Source of the DNA: Trichobilharzia regenti
Taxonomy: Eukaryota; Platyhelminthes; Trematoda; Strigeidida; Schistosomatidae
DNA length: 64,000 nt
Assembly (NCBI GenBank): GCA_944472135.2
Contig: OX235270.1
Coordinates: 145,715,632 to 145,779,631 of the forward strand
Direction of reading: 5' to 3'
Shown: one piece after another, positions 17,142 to 27,559 of the stretch
How the letters are laid out: every line of letters starts with the position of its first letter
Numbering within the stretch: the first letter of the stretch is position 1
The notes under the pieces: generated by a model
The model's input: the letters and a program-made list of their open reading frames with translations, nothing else
The model's database searches: none
Told to the model about the DNA's origin: nothing
Made by a program: the position numbers and the translations under genes

Positions 17142-19290
17142 TTGATGCTCATATTCATATCAAGACACTACTCACACAACCTATCTGACTTCGTTGGAAG
17201 ATTACGTCTAGGAGGAGAAATACATCGAATTACTGTGAAACTAAATAATATATGTAATCAAATTGAAAAACTTAGACACAAGCTCAAATGTATGGTTACT
17301 GATAAAGATCATGTAATTGTTGTGCGTCGGTGGCACAGTGGTTAGGATTCTCGCCGACCATGCATATGGTCCAAGGTTCGACCCACTGCCGACGCACACC
17401 CGATATCTATGGTCGGCCTGCAAAATTTGGGCTACCGATATCCATGCTGAAAATTCCATACTTGTACCAAAAATACAGTGTGAAATCAAGCTGTAAATCA
17501 AAAACAAATCCAAAAAAGCTAAAGAATCAGTATTAAGGAAATTAAAAACCACACAAATCAAAAACTTCAACACACCAATGGAAGAAAAGAACACAATAAA
17601 TGAAACTGACGTCAACATTTCATCCTCTATGGACAGAACAAAACGGGTGATCAACCTCTCATCAAGGGAACTAAGCTCTAGTGAGATAAAAGTACTTGAG
17701 AAGGAACTAAATTCCAACTTAACAGTTAGTAAATTAAAACCAGAGGATGTCATTCCTAACATAGAAGTAGCACTGAGTTCAACAGATAAGACGACAGCAG
17801 AAGAGGTTTGAGCACGATGTGCGTTAACCCTGAAAGATCAAAAGAAAACTAAATCAAAGTTGACAAAATCGGAAAGAGAAGCTCTAATTAGTCTAAAACA
17901 GGATAGAAACATCGTCATCACAAAAGCTAACAAAGGAAACTCTACAGCAGTTTTGGATAAATCCAACTACTTCAAGAAAGTCAGTCACTAAACATACTGA
18001 GACGGGTCCGCATGAGGAAATTAAAAAGCCTGTAGATACATTAATAAATGAGGTTAGGAAATCTACAGCGGAATTAATACGCAGGATGAAGCTGTCACTG
18101 AGTGAGTCCAAATGGTTTAATTTAATGCCTAAAACTAATAATGCTGAAAGAATGTATGGTACTATTAAAATACATAAGCCAGGTTACCCCATAAGACCAA
18201 TAGTAGATTTCAGGAAAACGCCTACTTATGAATTATCAAAACACTCAGCTGTAATATTATGCTCCTTTAGAAATCGTTCAAACTCTGGACTAGCTAACTA
18301 ATTCATATGACATGAAAAATAAACTAAATGACATTCAACCAGAGAATGATGAAACAATGGTTAGTTTTGATATAACTAGTCTTTACCAATCAATACATCC
18401 ACCTTAGAAGCAGTTAAAAAAGAACTAACTGCGGATCCTGAACTCACTCACTCATAGGACGAAGCTGCCTATTGAGGAAATTATTTAGAGATTCAGTTAT
18501 GCCTCACATCCACCATCTTTAAATTCTTAGGTAATAAAATATATAGACGAACAGAAGGTGGAGCAATGGGATCACCAATATCCCCTATCGTAGCACACAT
18601 ATTTATGGACAGCTTGGGAAGTAATGCTCTTAATACGTTTACTCCTACTCCAAAAATATGGTGGAGATATATGGATGACACTTTCACAGTGTTAAAAAAC
18701 AGAACATATCTCTAGCTTCTTGACACATTTAAACTCACCAGTGGATGTAGTAAAATTCACATTTGAAGCAGAAAATGAACAAGGAGAATTAGCTGTGATG
18801 TTAGAGTGTAAAATAAAACGAATAGAAGAAGGTAAACTGTACACTAGCGTTTATAAAAAGCCAACGCATTTTGCAAACAGACATTTAGATTTTAATTCAT
18901 CTCATCCGTTACCCATGAAGACAGACTTAATTTAGTGTTTAAAAAACCGAGCAGTAACACTAAGTAGTACAAGAAAAGACCTAAATGATGAAATGAAACA
19001 CATTGAAGAAGCGTTGGTATTATATAGCTATCCCATAAAATTCTTTAGAAATATGACAGAGGTGAAAAGCAAAATATAAATTATTGTGAAACTAATGGTG
19101 ATAACATAAATAAGAGAGAATATAAGGTGTCTACAGTGGTTTCACCTTATAAGGAGGGAGGGAACATCCAAGACACTCCCTACATAGGATTCTGAATAAA
19201 GCAGGAATTAGAGTAGCATATAAACCCAAAAACTCACTCAGGTAGGACAAACTCTGTAGGTCAAAGGACCCTGTCGGTGGATACAATTAC
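17142..19290 (+). pseudogene. PLE reverse transcriptase remnant (second family)
   Basis: Frames on the plus strand give, in order: an N-terminal helical region (17142-17320 and 17578-17811); a fingers block YGTIKIHKPGYPIRPIV (near 18150); motif A, MVSFDITSLYQSIHP, with Asp intact (near 18360); GGAMGSPISPIVAH (near 18565); and motif C, WWRYMDDTFTVLK (near 18665). HFANRHLDFNSSHPLP comes next, and the sequence ends near the segment before GIY-YIG (LCRSKDPVGG, about 19255). Stops and shifts occur near 17810, 17990, 18300, 18715 and 18935. The GIY-YIG domain itself is absent because the copy is cut at 19287. The element at 47735-48250 (minus) belongs to the same family. Confidence 0.8.
17322..17490 (+). 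mobile_element. SINE-B: tRNA head joined to a CR1-type 3' tail
   Basis: GTGCGTCGGTGGCACAGTGG and a B-box-like AGGTTCGACCC form the same tRNA-like head as in SINE-A. The remainder differs: from about 17448, TGCTGAAAATTCCATACTTG and the following bases match the 3' end of CR1 elements (63940-63990 and the complement of 38165-38215). It splits the PLE coding sequence, so it inserted later. Confidence 0.6.
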
Positions 19291-19294
19291 AACC

Positions 19295-19820
19295 ATCTCT
19301 CTCAATCCGTGAAATTCACAACTTCGTTGACGGATTCCCCCTCTCCTCCATACGTAGCACTCGACCAAAGCCTAACCTCCATATTTCTCACCTTATTATA
19401 CCACCTCATTCTAATATGGGAGAAAGAACACAGACAACTATGATCAAAGACAGTTGGCTTTTAAAGATTTCAAAGGGTTAATACATTTATACCACTGAGA
19501 AGGATTTCGAACTATATCATCAACAGTCTGAAGACACTGGTTCTCATAACCCGAATGACCCCAGAACAAGCCAGTCTGCAACTCCTCACGTGACCACCTG
19601 TTAAAGACCTGATGAATTGATTTACTCAAAGTTATCGTCTGATCAAACCTAACGCTTTCCCAATGCAGTCCTATGTCAGCTACACCATGTAACATGTACA
19701 GAAAAACAGGGAAACATGCAAAAACAATGACGACTTAATTTACCTGAGAAACTACAATAAGTGGATTCTTCTGCACATTTGAGAACGATTTCAAGATATG
19801 TAGCCAATAGCCTCAAGCAC
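19295..19820 (-). mobile_element. RTE 3'-end fragments inside the duplication
   Basis: This parallels 9925-10460. 19444-19695 encodes the same C-terminal piece (VDDIVRNPSQWYKCINPL) with a handful of substitutions. Confidence 0.65.
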
Positions 19821-20010
19821 ATGTTGGTAAAATTTATTTTGATAAAGTCTCACAGTAGAAAAGATTTGTAACTCAGGTGGATGATTTGCAATTGCAAAAG
19901 TTTCACTGTGTTTGTTATACAGTAAAATGTTTACTGATGACCACGTTTCGAGCACAATTCATTACTGCTCATAATCATATCACATCAAGCCACCAATTTC
20001 ACAACCTTCT

Positions 20011-20950
20011 AATTTTGTTTATGTAATTCCAGTATTATTCATCGCTTGACTGGATTAGTGGTAGTGGTAGTATTTTCCATATTTCTGATATGAGCGATGA
20101 GACATTCCTTTCTCTCTCTCACTCCACTTACCTAGATTACTTCTCATAATTTCAACCATCTCACACCACCCTATTGTGTGGTTGTGTGTTAATTCATGGA
20201 TGCAGTGCAATGTAATGCTGAGCTGTTTTCTAAATTACTTAGTTTTTCGGGGTCAACCATTCTCACCTTAGCTAAATTCTTATGTTCCGACAATCTGACT
20301 ACCACTGACCCACTATTAGTTCGACTGACCTGTGTAGTTGACCTTACTCACAGTCATTGTAGGGTAATTTGTGAATTATATTATTTTGTCACATTGGATC
20401 AACCGACAGGGTCATTTAACCTACAGAGCTTGTTATAAGAATAAAAACCTGTGCGCTATGGTTGAGTAAAATTCCATTATGGGTGAAATTTATTTTGATA
20501 AAGTCTCATAGTGTCACTTAGACAAAATAATATAATTCACAAATTACCCTACAATGACTGTGAGTAAGGTCAAGTACACAGGTCAGTCAAACTAATAGTG
20601 GGTCAGTGGTAGTCAGATTGTCGGAACATAAGAATTTAGCTAAGGTGAGAATGGTTGACCCCGAAAAACTAAGTAATTTAGAAAACAGCTCAGCATTACA
20701 TTGCACTGCATCCATGAATTAACACACAACCACACAATAGGGTGGTGTGAGATGGTTGAAATTATGAGAAGTAATATAGGTGGGTGTACAGAGAGAGAGC
20801 AAGGTTGATTACTGAATCCTTGTTCATCGCGTGGATGTACACCCAACATATGCAATAGGAATGATTCATTCCTCGCACCAGAAATAGAGAAAATACTTCT
20901 ACCAAGCAAGTCAAGCGATGAAAAATAATGGAATTACATTAACAAAGTAA
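20011..20950. repeat. Second palindrome of PLE 3' ends
   Basis: Left arm 20011-20390 and right arm 20521-20950 are reverse complements, as in 10634-11520. The right arm carries an insertion of about 65 bp near 20782-20848 whose ends are themselves inverted (GGGTGTACA and TGTACACCC). Confidence 0.7.
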
Positions 20951-21484
20951 GAAAGTTGTGTGAGTATTGCCTTGATATGCATATAAGAGTCAATAAATTG
21001 TGCTGGCAACGTGGTCATGAGTAAACATTACTGTATAACACTGTGAGACTTTATCAAAATAAAATTTTACCCATATCGGCATTTTACTCTACCACAATGC
21101 AGAAGTTCTATTCTTATAGTCGTCATTCAGTAATTAGAATGAAGACAGGTACGCTGAAAGCAATGTATGAAAATTGTACTTTGAGCTTGAATATCAATAT
21201 CCATCTTGAATTGATTTAAAGTTGAGTATCAGTAATTGATTTAAAAATGATGGACTTTGCAATCAATCATCAGGCCTGTATTCATTCAGTCATTCGGGAG
21301 GATTGTGATTAGTCTTCAGCAAAAATAACGCCTTCTTTATCAACATTATCAAAATAAATACTGTAACTGTTAACTTTGTCTTGGTATCCAGCAATGATGT
21401 AAACAGTTCTGATAATTTCATACTGTTCCGTTGACCTACTTTTTAATTCATTGAAAATTCACATTTCAACGTATAGGAAATCAA
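20951..21484. other. PLE terminal block, then unassigned sequence
   Basis: 20951-21080 repeats the hairpin/GTGGTCATGAGT block and the TTTATCAAAATAAAATTTTACCC block found beside the other palindromes, here reverse-complemented. 21080-21484 shows nothing recognisable. Confidence 0.45.
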
Positions 21485-22870
21485 AGAAACTGTTTCAGCG
21501 AAGAGACTCTTTTCACCAACGAATTTATCCTCATCAAGCTATACGGTCGTATATAGACAGGTTATTTTAAGAAGTTATATCCGGTGAGGGAATTGAATCA
21601 CAGGTGTGAATGCATAAAATAATAATAATAATAATAGTAGTATGAAATGCAATTAAAACTAAAATGTTTGTGATTATAATCATAGTTAAATGTCAACCAG
21701 GGGAAAAACAATTAGTGTCAAATATAGAATAACTCATAGGATGGATAGAACTTGAAAAAGGGTGTGCAATTATAGGATTAGTAGACAAATCGAATAAAAT
21801 AAAATGAAAACGTTATGTAATATTGTGTGAAATTTAACAGTACAGAATTTATCGTTGTAAAAACAGAATTGATTTAGAATGACAAGTGGAACAAGTGAAA
21901 TAATAATACCGGGGACAGCTCAAATGAGAATAGTAATAGTAACAATTGACGTAATAAACGAAGAGTATACAAATAGAATAGACAAAATGAAAAAAATTGG
22001 TAGAGCCAAAATATGATTAGGAATTACCATACTCTAGCTTAGAGGGATTAAGATCATGAAAGTTGGAAGAATTGGAGGAACCTTGTTCTGTATGCAGTGA
22101 TCTGGCTTGTCTGTTTTGATGGCCAAAGCTTCAGTAATACAAATAAGTCGGGTACGTAATAATTTGGGTAAATTACTTTTGCCTTGTAGATGACTTTAAA
22201 GGTGGAAGTTGTAGAGATAGCGTGATCTCTATCGACCAGATGTTCAGTGATTGCTCCATTTCCACCTCTTCGAGTCATGCAGGATAGTGTTCTTGCACCC
22301 TCTGGGACAAAACTCGAGTCGAAAGACCGATATACCTAGCTCTACAAGATCAGGTGAATTGACAAAACACACATAGAGTTGGTCAACAGCGAGATCTTCT
22401 TCCTGAGGTTAGGTCGACTATTACAGGTTATTCTCGAAGATGCATCAGGGAATGTTCTTTTCAGGCACTGTGATATCCTTCTTTTCATAGTATCAGAAGC
22501 TAAGACACCTTTGAATTCCAAGTTCATGTACAGTATTCTCTTGGGCACGGTTGGTAAATCACATTTTATAGCGTTTGACTTTATATCCTTGTGAATAAAA
22601 CGTGGTGTAAATCCATTTTCTGTTAAGATTTTTCTCATCCTCCACAGTATCAGGGCCACATATGCACCGAAAGCGATTGGCAAGCGACCGAATCAGGTTT
22701 ATTTTTCATCCAATGGTTACCCAGCTGCAGAAATTTATCAGTTGACTGTTCCATGATAGCTCTCTATAAATCGACGTCTTCAGAGTTCCATCGGTCCCCC
22801 TTGATAATTTCACATTGAAGAAATGGATACTAGACTCGTTAAATTCTATGTTATCGAATTTCACAGTCTT
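21485..22870 (-). mobile_element. Penelope-like element, minus strand, 5'-truncated
   Basis: Coding remnants at 22056-22870 are followed (minus strand) by about 570 bp of noncoding 3' sequence ending at CAGCGAAGAGACTC near 21485. That end resembles 23107 and 30655, which begin CAGCGAAGAAAATTTTCTT, so the 3' terminus of this PLE family is shared among three sites. Confidence 0.7.
22056..22870 (-). pseudogene. PLE linker and GIY-YIG remnant
   Basis: The frame 22342-22683 contains ENGFTPRFIHKDIK and LYMNLEFKGVLASDTMKRR, the usual PLE linker before the nuclease. A frame near 22330 reads RYIGLSTRVLSQRVQEHYP, the YIG half of GIY-YIG, and 22054-22278 continues with ITEHLVDRDHAISTTSTFKV. Upstream (22700-22870) are remnants after RT motif C. 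Several shifts are present and RT motifs A-C are missing. Confidence 0.75.
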
Positions 22871-23106
22871 ATGTAACGTTTTCGTTTTATTCGACCTTAT
22901 TTTTGTCTGTTGAAATGCTACACGTCATTTGAATGAGGATGAATGTTGTCCCTCACAATGATACTTTTATGCAAGAATGAAGAGTCGTGTGTATAGAAAA
23001 ACATACCTCTTGGATTCGATCGATTATTAGCTACTGATGAATAGATAATATCAATTCTGAGTAAATTTGACGGTAGAATATGCCTCTTGAGATAGATATA
23101 CAATAG
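22871..23106. other. Unassigned, probably PLE-derived
   Basis: No PLE motif can be followed with confidence. A minus-strand frame of 61 codons exists but resembles nothing recognised. Confidence 0.3.
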
Positions 23107-23795
23107 AATAATAATAAGACGGTTGCAGCGAAGAAAATTTTCTTGTCCACAAAGTCATTAACTAGGCTGCACATCCGTGTATATGTATTTCCAGTTAAAG
23201 GTCAAATTAATAAAATTACAAAGTGTAATAAATACGAAGATCGGATACAGAATATGGTAAGGTAGACAGGTTTCACTATTATCCTAGAAGCCTTTCCGGT
23301 CAAGGGTCAGATTAATGTAATTGCAATCAGGAAATAAAATGCCATAATAAACAGGGGGGCGAAAAAAATACTCAAACAAAGTAGCATCATAATTACTGAG
23401 AAGATTGACATACTGTGCAATGAGGGGTTAGAAATGTAGGAATACCGAAATAGACAGGATGGTTGGATAAAAAATCTAGTGGGATCATAACTAATGTGAC
23501 GAATAATTGTCTAGGCAGTTGGAGATTAAATATGTAGAAATAATAAAATGACAAAATAGAAAGGAAGTTCAGATATGAAAGTATGGTAGTGTAAATAGGG
23601 ATTAAGAAAAACTTAGAAATATCATGAATAAACAGGAAGTTTTGAAAAGAAAGGCAATGGGATAGCCAATATTAAGAGAATTACCTGTTTACAATGGCTA
23701 TAGACGTACTTCTTTTGAATACATAGCGTGGGTTTGAGTTGCCGAATTGCTAGTGCCTTGGCTATGCCCAGATATATGATAGAACATATAAACCC
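23107..23795. repeat. PLE noncoding terminal repeat
   Basis: This aligns along its length with 30650-31225, sharing GCAGCGAAGAAAATTTTCTT, AATGCCATAATAAACAGGGG, TACCTGTTTA and AGCGTGGGTTTGAG..CTCGGCTATGCCCAGAT-like blocks. No coding part is attached. It is most likely the inverted terminal (pseudo-LTR) part of a PLE. Confidence 0.55.
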
Positions 23796-24104
23796 TATTC
23801 TATGTGAAGGACTAGCCTGGTATTTTGATTTTATAGTCTAAAATATCCTTTCAAAAATTAAAGCGAATGATTTCACGACCTTCATATTAGCAAAAACGTG
23901 TTCGTTCATTATTGTTTCCCAAAACTTGATTTTACAGTGACACTTAATTGTCAACAACTTTCATACTGCTTACACGGTGTGCTTTTATTCAAAAGTGAAA
24001 TCTTATTATTATGAAGATCAGTTTCCAACATATTATTACCGACTACCTTGAACACTTGCTATGCTTCACAATTATTCGTCTGAGGTTCATACTTCCACTT
24101 TATA
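23796..24104. other. Unassigned AT-rich spacer
   Basis: Nothing recognised between the PLE repeat and the SINE. Confidence 0.35.
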
Positions 24105-24336
24105 TTTCCTTCATGTTCCCCAGTGGAACATAGGGTCTCAAGCTAGTGGCTTGAAGCTATTGTAGCAGTGTTTATTTTTACAGGATGGGGTTGCTAGCCT
24201 CATGCTCAACCTTTCCTCTTTACCAGCTTTATTTCTGGCTTTGTGAGGTAAAGGAGTGCGTCAGTGGCCGGGGATCGAACCCCAGACCACTTGCATGGTC
24301 GGCGAGTGTCCTAACCGCTATGCCACCGACCCACAT
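24105..24336 (-). mobile_element. SINE-A, full-length, minus strand
   Basis: Minus-strand order: tRNA-like head (GGTGGCATAGCGGTTAGGAC; GGGGTTCGATCCCCGG), body with GAGGAAAGGTTGAGCATGAGG and GCAACCCC, and tail CCCTATGTTCCACTGGGGAAC. It is one of the two best-preserved copies in the window. Confidence 0.8.
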
Positions 24337-24784
24337 TCTTCCACTTTGCTTGTCCATAACTAATTTAAGAAGAATAGACGACTGGATTTAGAGTAGAGCA
24401 GAGCACTGTAGTACAACTCGTGCGTATAAAAATATGTTGAAGGTGATTTCGCAGTCAAGCAAGTCACACATACAGCAACATATTTTCTGAACAAAGCCAG
24501 GATAATATAAGCTCATGTTTTGATTATTTCGAGGCTCCTCAGCTGGTTACATCTTCAACAGTAGTAATATAATGCATAGTTTTGCAAAGACTTGAACATA
24601 CTTTTCTCGCGACGACAAGAGGCAATTTGATAGGAACTAAGGATATAGCATAAGTCATGAATGATGTAAGTTGGTGACTGACTAATTATAGGATAATTTG
24701 ATTAATACTCTTGAGAAGAAAGCTCAAAATTTTTGGGTAGAAACAAAGTTTAACTAGGAAGAGTATAACAATATAATAGGTTGC
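24337..24784. other. Unassigned AT-rich spacer
   Basis: No repeat or convincing exon seen. Confidence 0.35.
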
Positions 24785-25440
24785 TTATTTACAGGAAATT
24801 GTTTCACAAAGTAGCGGAAAAGGACAGAAGGTAAAAGAAAGTACATGATGTAATACAAATGTACACTGTGTTATATATATATATATAAGTTCGATCACCA
24901 ACGTAACGCGAGATTCTCCATTATCCCTTTCTGCGTAGGCAGATTTGGTTTTAATTGTTCGATGTAGCAAAATAGGTTTCTTTTGTCTGTTCATTATTTT
25001 GAACGCCTTCAGATTGTCCACAATATGCCTTAGTGTTCAATAGATGAAGCGCAATCATGCTCTTTAGTGCCTATGAGCCCTTTAGTCTCAGGTTCTTTAG
25101 TATATATTTAGAAATGCAGACATTAGCCCCTCTCTCTATTCTCCTAATGTTTGTGCTTTGGCATGTGCACGTAAACTGGTCGAAATACCTGGAGGTAATA
25201 TTGAGTGGACGTGTGTCTGCCTTTGATTATATTAAACAACTGATCGTTTGTTACCCACATACAAGCTCGGCGACTGGATATGTCGTTTTCAGGGCAGTGT
25301 TCGGTCTGCATCTTATTCTACTGGTAGTATTGTCACCTTTGAAGGCAAGCTGTAAGAAGATGGAGTTTTTGTCTACTGTGCTGCGAATCATTTTGTCCGA
25401 ACTACATTTTCCATGCTTGTCGATGAATTTCTGGGGGTAG
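24785..25440 (-). pseudogene. PLE linker/GIY-YIG remnant (third family)
   Basis: The minus strand reads KFIDKHGKCSS, IFLQLAFKGDNTTS, then FDQFTCTCQSTNI (the GIY half) with stops between. It continues at 24785-25021 with HIVDNLKAFKIMNRQKKP. The last block matches the PLE piece at 49870-50000 (DIDAVKSFTIVSKQRNKK), placing both in one family. The plus-strand frame at 25057-25440 is only its shadow. Confidence 0.65.
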
Positions 25441-26159
25441 GCATTATCATGAAAGTATATTCTATTTTCATTTATTTGGATTTCGAGTGGTACACACAGC
25501 TTCCTTTTCTTGAGTAACGGCTATACTATTTCAACTCCATGCAATTGCTAGCCATGTGTCCAACGTTTTCTCTTTTTTACTCCAGCCTAACTATCCGCTA
25601 GTAAGCTATACTAGGCTCAGGAGATCATCTGCTTGGAATCTAACAGTGACCATTGGCGTGACTGTTAATATTTCACCACTGAAATAACCAATAACCATGC
25701 AACATCATAAAATCCACATGAATATAATAAAAATGATGAAAAATATTGACACCTTCAGAGATTGGAGGGATTTTCAGCCTGACTATTGGATCCGAATTCC
25801 AGGAAACCTCTAATTTCCATTGAATTTTTTAATGAACGACATACACCCCTACTGAGTCGTTAGAAAAAGACGCAAACAACGAAAAATAGTTCACTTCTCG
25901 ACCATTCATTTCCCTAAGCTGCGTTCACTCGCTCTACCGTGGCCAGAGTAACGTTCTTATTATAATTTTGCTTCTTTTTTATTATGTGAGTTGTTTACTA
26001 CTTATATTGTTATGATTATTTTATTGTCATTATTACTCCCATCATTCATGTTTGGTTATCACTCCATTACCGTTTATTAATAAAATCCTGTTTTCATCCA
26101 AGTTTTCCATGAAAACTCTTTATCGTCTTTCCACTAGTTCGTGTCCATGCCATACAATC
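25441..26159. other. Unassigned spacer
   Basis: AT-rich, no open frame of note, no repeat shared within the window recognised. Confidence 0.35.
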
Positions 26160-26906
26160 TTACTCATCTCACACTTTAGCGCCAATCACCGTCAACGGGA
26201 GGGATATGAAAGAGGTTACTGCATTCACTCACTTATCCAGGGGGCATTATCTCAACTACAGGATGTCGGAACGGACGAGGATGTCAAATCGAGCGAGAAA
26301 CACATTCATCAATCAACCTGAAACCAATCTGGAAATATTCGTCATTCAGTATCAACAACAAAATTCAGTCGGATTTTCAATATAAACGTCAAGTCAGTCA
26401 GCTCTTCTATACGGATCAGAAACTTGGCGGGCGGGTCACGAAGAATATTTCCAACAGCCTGTTGCACACCTTTATCAACAACCAACTGTCTTCGCTGGAT
26501 CTATACTGAAGATCAGATGGCCGGCCGGGCCGGAAAGAATCAACAACAAGAAACTATGGGAAGGAACAAAAAACAAAACAAGAACCAATCGCCAACCAAC
26601 AAATATGCAGGAGAAAGTGGAGATGGATGGAGATGGACACTCGCTGAGGAGGCCGCTGGGTGGTGACATCGCGCTCATCAAGCCATTTCTCGAGTGGAAC
26701 CAGGCCGAAAGGGAAGCACGCGGCGAGTGGGACGTCAGTGCACGGGTGACATGGAGGAGATCGTGTGTGTGAAGAGAGGAGTTGAAAGAGTATTGACTAA
26801 CATGGATGCAGGTGAAAAGTACGGCAGAAGACGGGAGCAAGTGGAGACGTGCAGTTGAAGCCGTATGTTCCACTAGGAACCCAAGGGAACAATAATAATA
26901 ATCACA
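26160..26906 (+). mobile_element. RTE fragment (C-terminal third and 3' tail)
   Basis: The plus strand begins at the ITVNGRDMKEVT block, passes an FTYLG-like region and YGSETW, and ends with GCCGTATGTTCCACTAGGAACCCAAGGGAACAATAATAATAAT. It is very close to 48996-49760 (minus), including the unusual GGCCGGCCGGGCCGG repeat and a shared frame break, so both derive from one defective subfamily. Confidence 0.75.
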
Positions 26907-27194
26907 CTTATTACATCATGCCAACTTCTGTCTCTCTTCTAACTTCCAATTAGTCACCCCTCCTAGGTAACGCTCTGCATTACTTAAAACATTTTTTCAC
27001 ACAATTATTCGCCTTTATGAACTCGAATAAAGCAAGAACAATAGTGGTTTTCTATACAATAATATGGTATCATCATTGCTTATTTCCTTGGCTTCTCATC
27101 AGCTCAGCTGCTTACAGCCTTAATGATTATTACTAATTGCATGAACAGAAAAGCTTTAACATACTTGCAAATTTTACATGATGTCAGTTGACAC
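26907..27194. repeat. Spacer with a dispersed unclassified repeat
   Basis: 27025-27147 is the reverse complement of 36022-36140, sharing AAGCAAGAACAATAGTGGTT and TTGCTTATTTCCTTGGCTT. It belongs to none of the named families. Confidence 0.5.
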
Positions 27195-27540
27195 TGTAAC
27201 AACAGAAGACAAGGGCAAGGCAACAGATCGTCTATTTAGGAAATCAACACATATTTATGGATTTTCATCTACACCATCATAGATAATTGTCAGGAGAAAA
27301 ACACAGTCTTCTGATTGGTGGTTGTTTCTCACACAAAGTTAACCTTGCATCTCTTTGTGGCTGTTTCTTGAATGTCAGATCATCTATATGTTAACTGTAT
27401 CCGCCTACTCAGAGTCTGCTGTGGTTGGTTGTTGAATCAGTCTTTGTTCATGTTTTTCTCACGACAAATATTGAGGACGTAGACATCGACATAAATTCCT
27501 GTCTACCAATTTGGCTAGCAGCCAGCTCTCACTACCACAC
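27195..27540 (-). mobile_element. Solo LTR without matching target duplication
   Basis: A 346-bp TGTAACAACAG...CACTACCACA unit nearly identical to 16510-16851. Flanks are ACAC (27191-27194) and CGAG (27541-27544), which do not match, unlike the three other copies. Recombination between two elements at different sites, or a flank mutation, would explain this. Confidence 0.75.
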
Positions 27541-27559
27541 GAGGTTCCGGGATTAGTGA

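Larger units (their letters stand above)
17050..19290 (+). mobile_element. Penelope-like element interrupted by a SINE, 3'-truncated
   Basis: A terminal block (17050-17200) is followed by PLE coding sequence from about 17142, interrupted at 17322-17490 by a tRNA-headed SINE and resuming to about 19287. The sequence then switches directly to RTE-derived DNA, the left edge of the duplicated segment 19295-20950. The protein is of a different family from the element at 13152. Confidence 0.75.
19295..20950. repeat. Duplicate of segment 9925-11520
   Basis: Starting at CTCTCTCAATCCGTGAA, this stretch repeats 9925-11520 in the same order and orientation: RTE tails, terminal PLE block, palindrome. 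Differences are few (roughly 5 percent by eye), apart from an extra 60-70 bp near 20780-20850. The left flanks differ (RTE in the first, PLE in the second), which bounds the duplicated unit. Confidence 0.75.

Noticed and set aside
17105..17160. Plus-strand CTGATGA as a hammerhead core near 17.1, 19.95 and 10.57 kb
   Set aside because: No GAAA follows at the needed distance on the plus strand; only the minus-strand half-motif is worth noting.
25057..25440. 127-codon plus-strand membrane-like protein
   Set aside because: The minus strand encodes a recognisable PLE linker and GIY-YIG remnant; the hydrophobic plus-strand frame is its complement.
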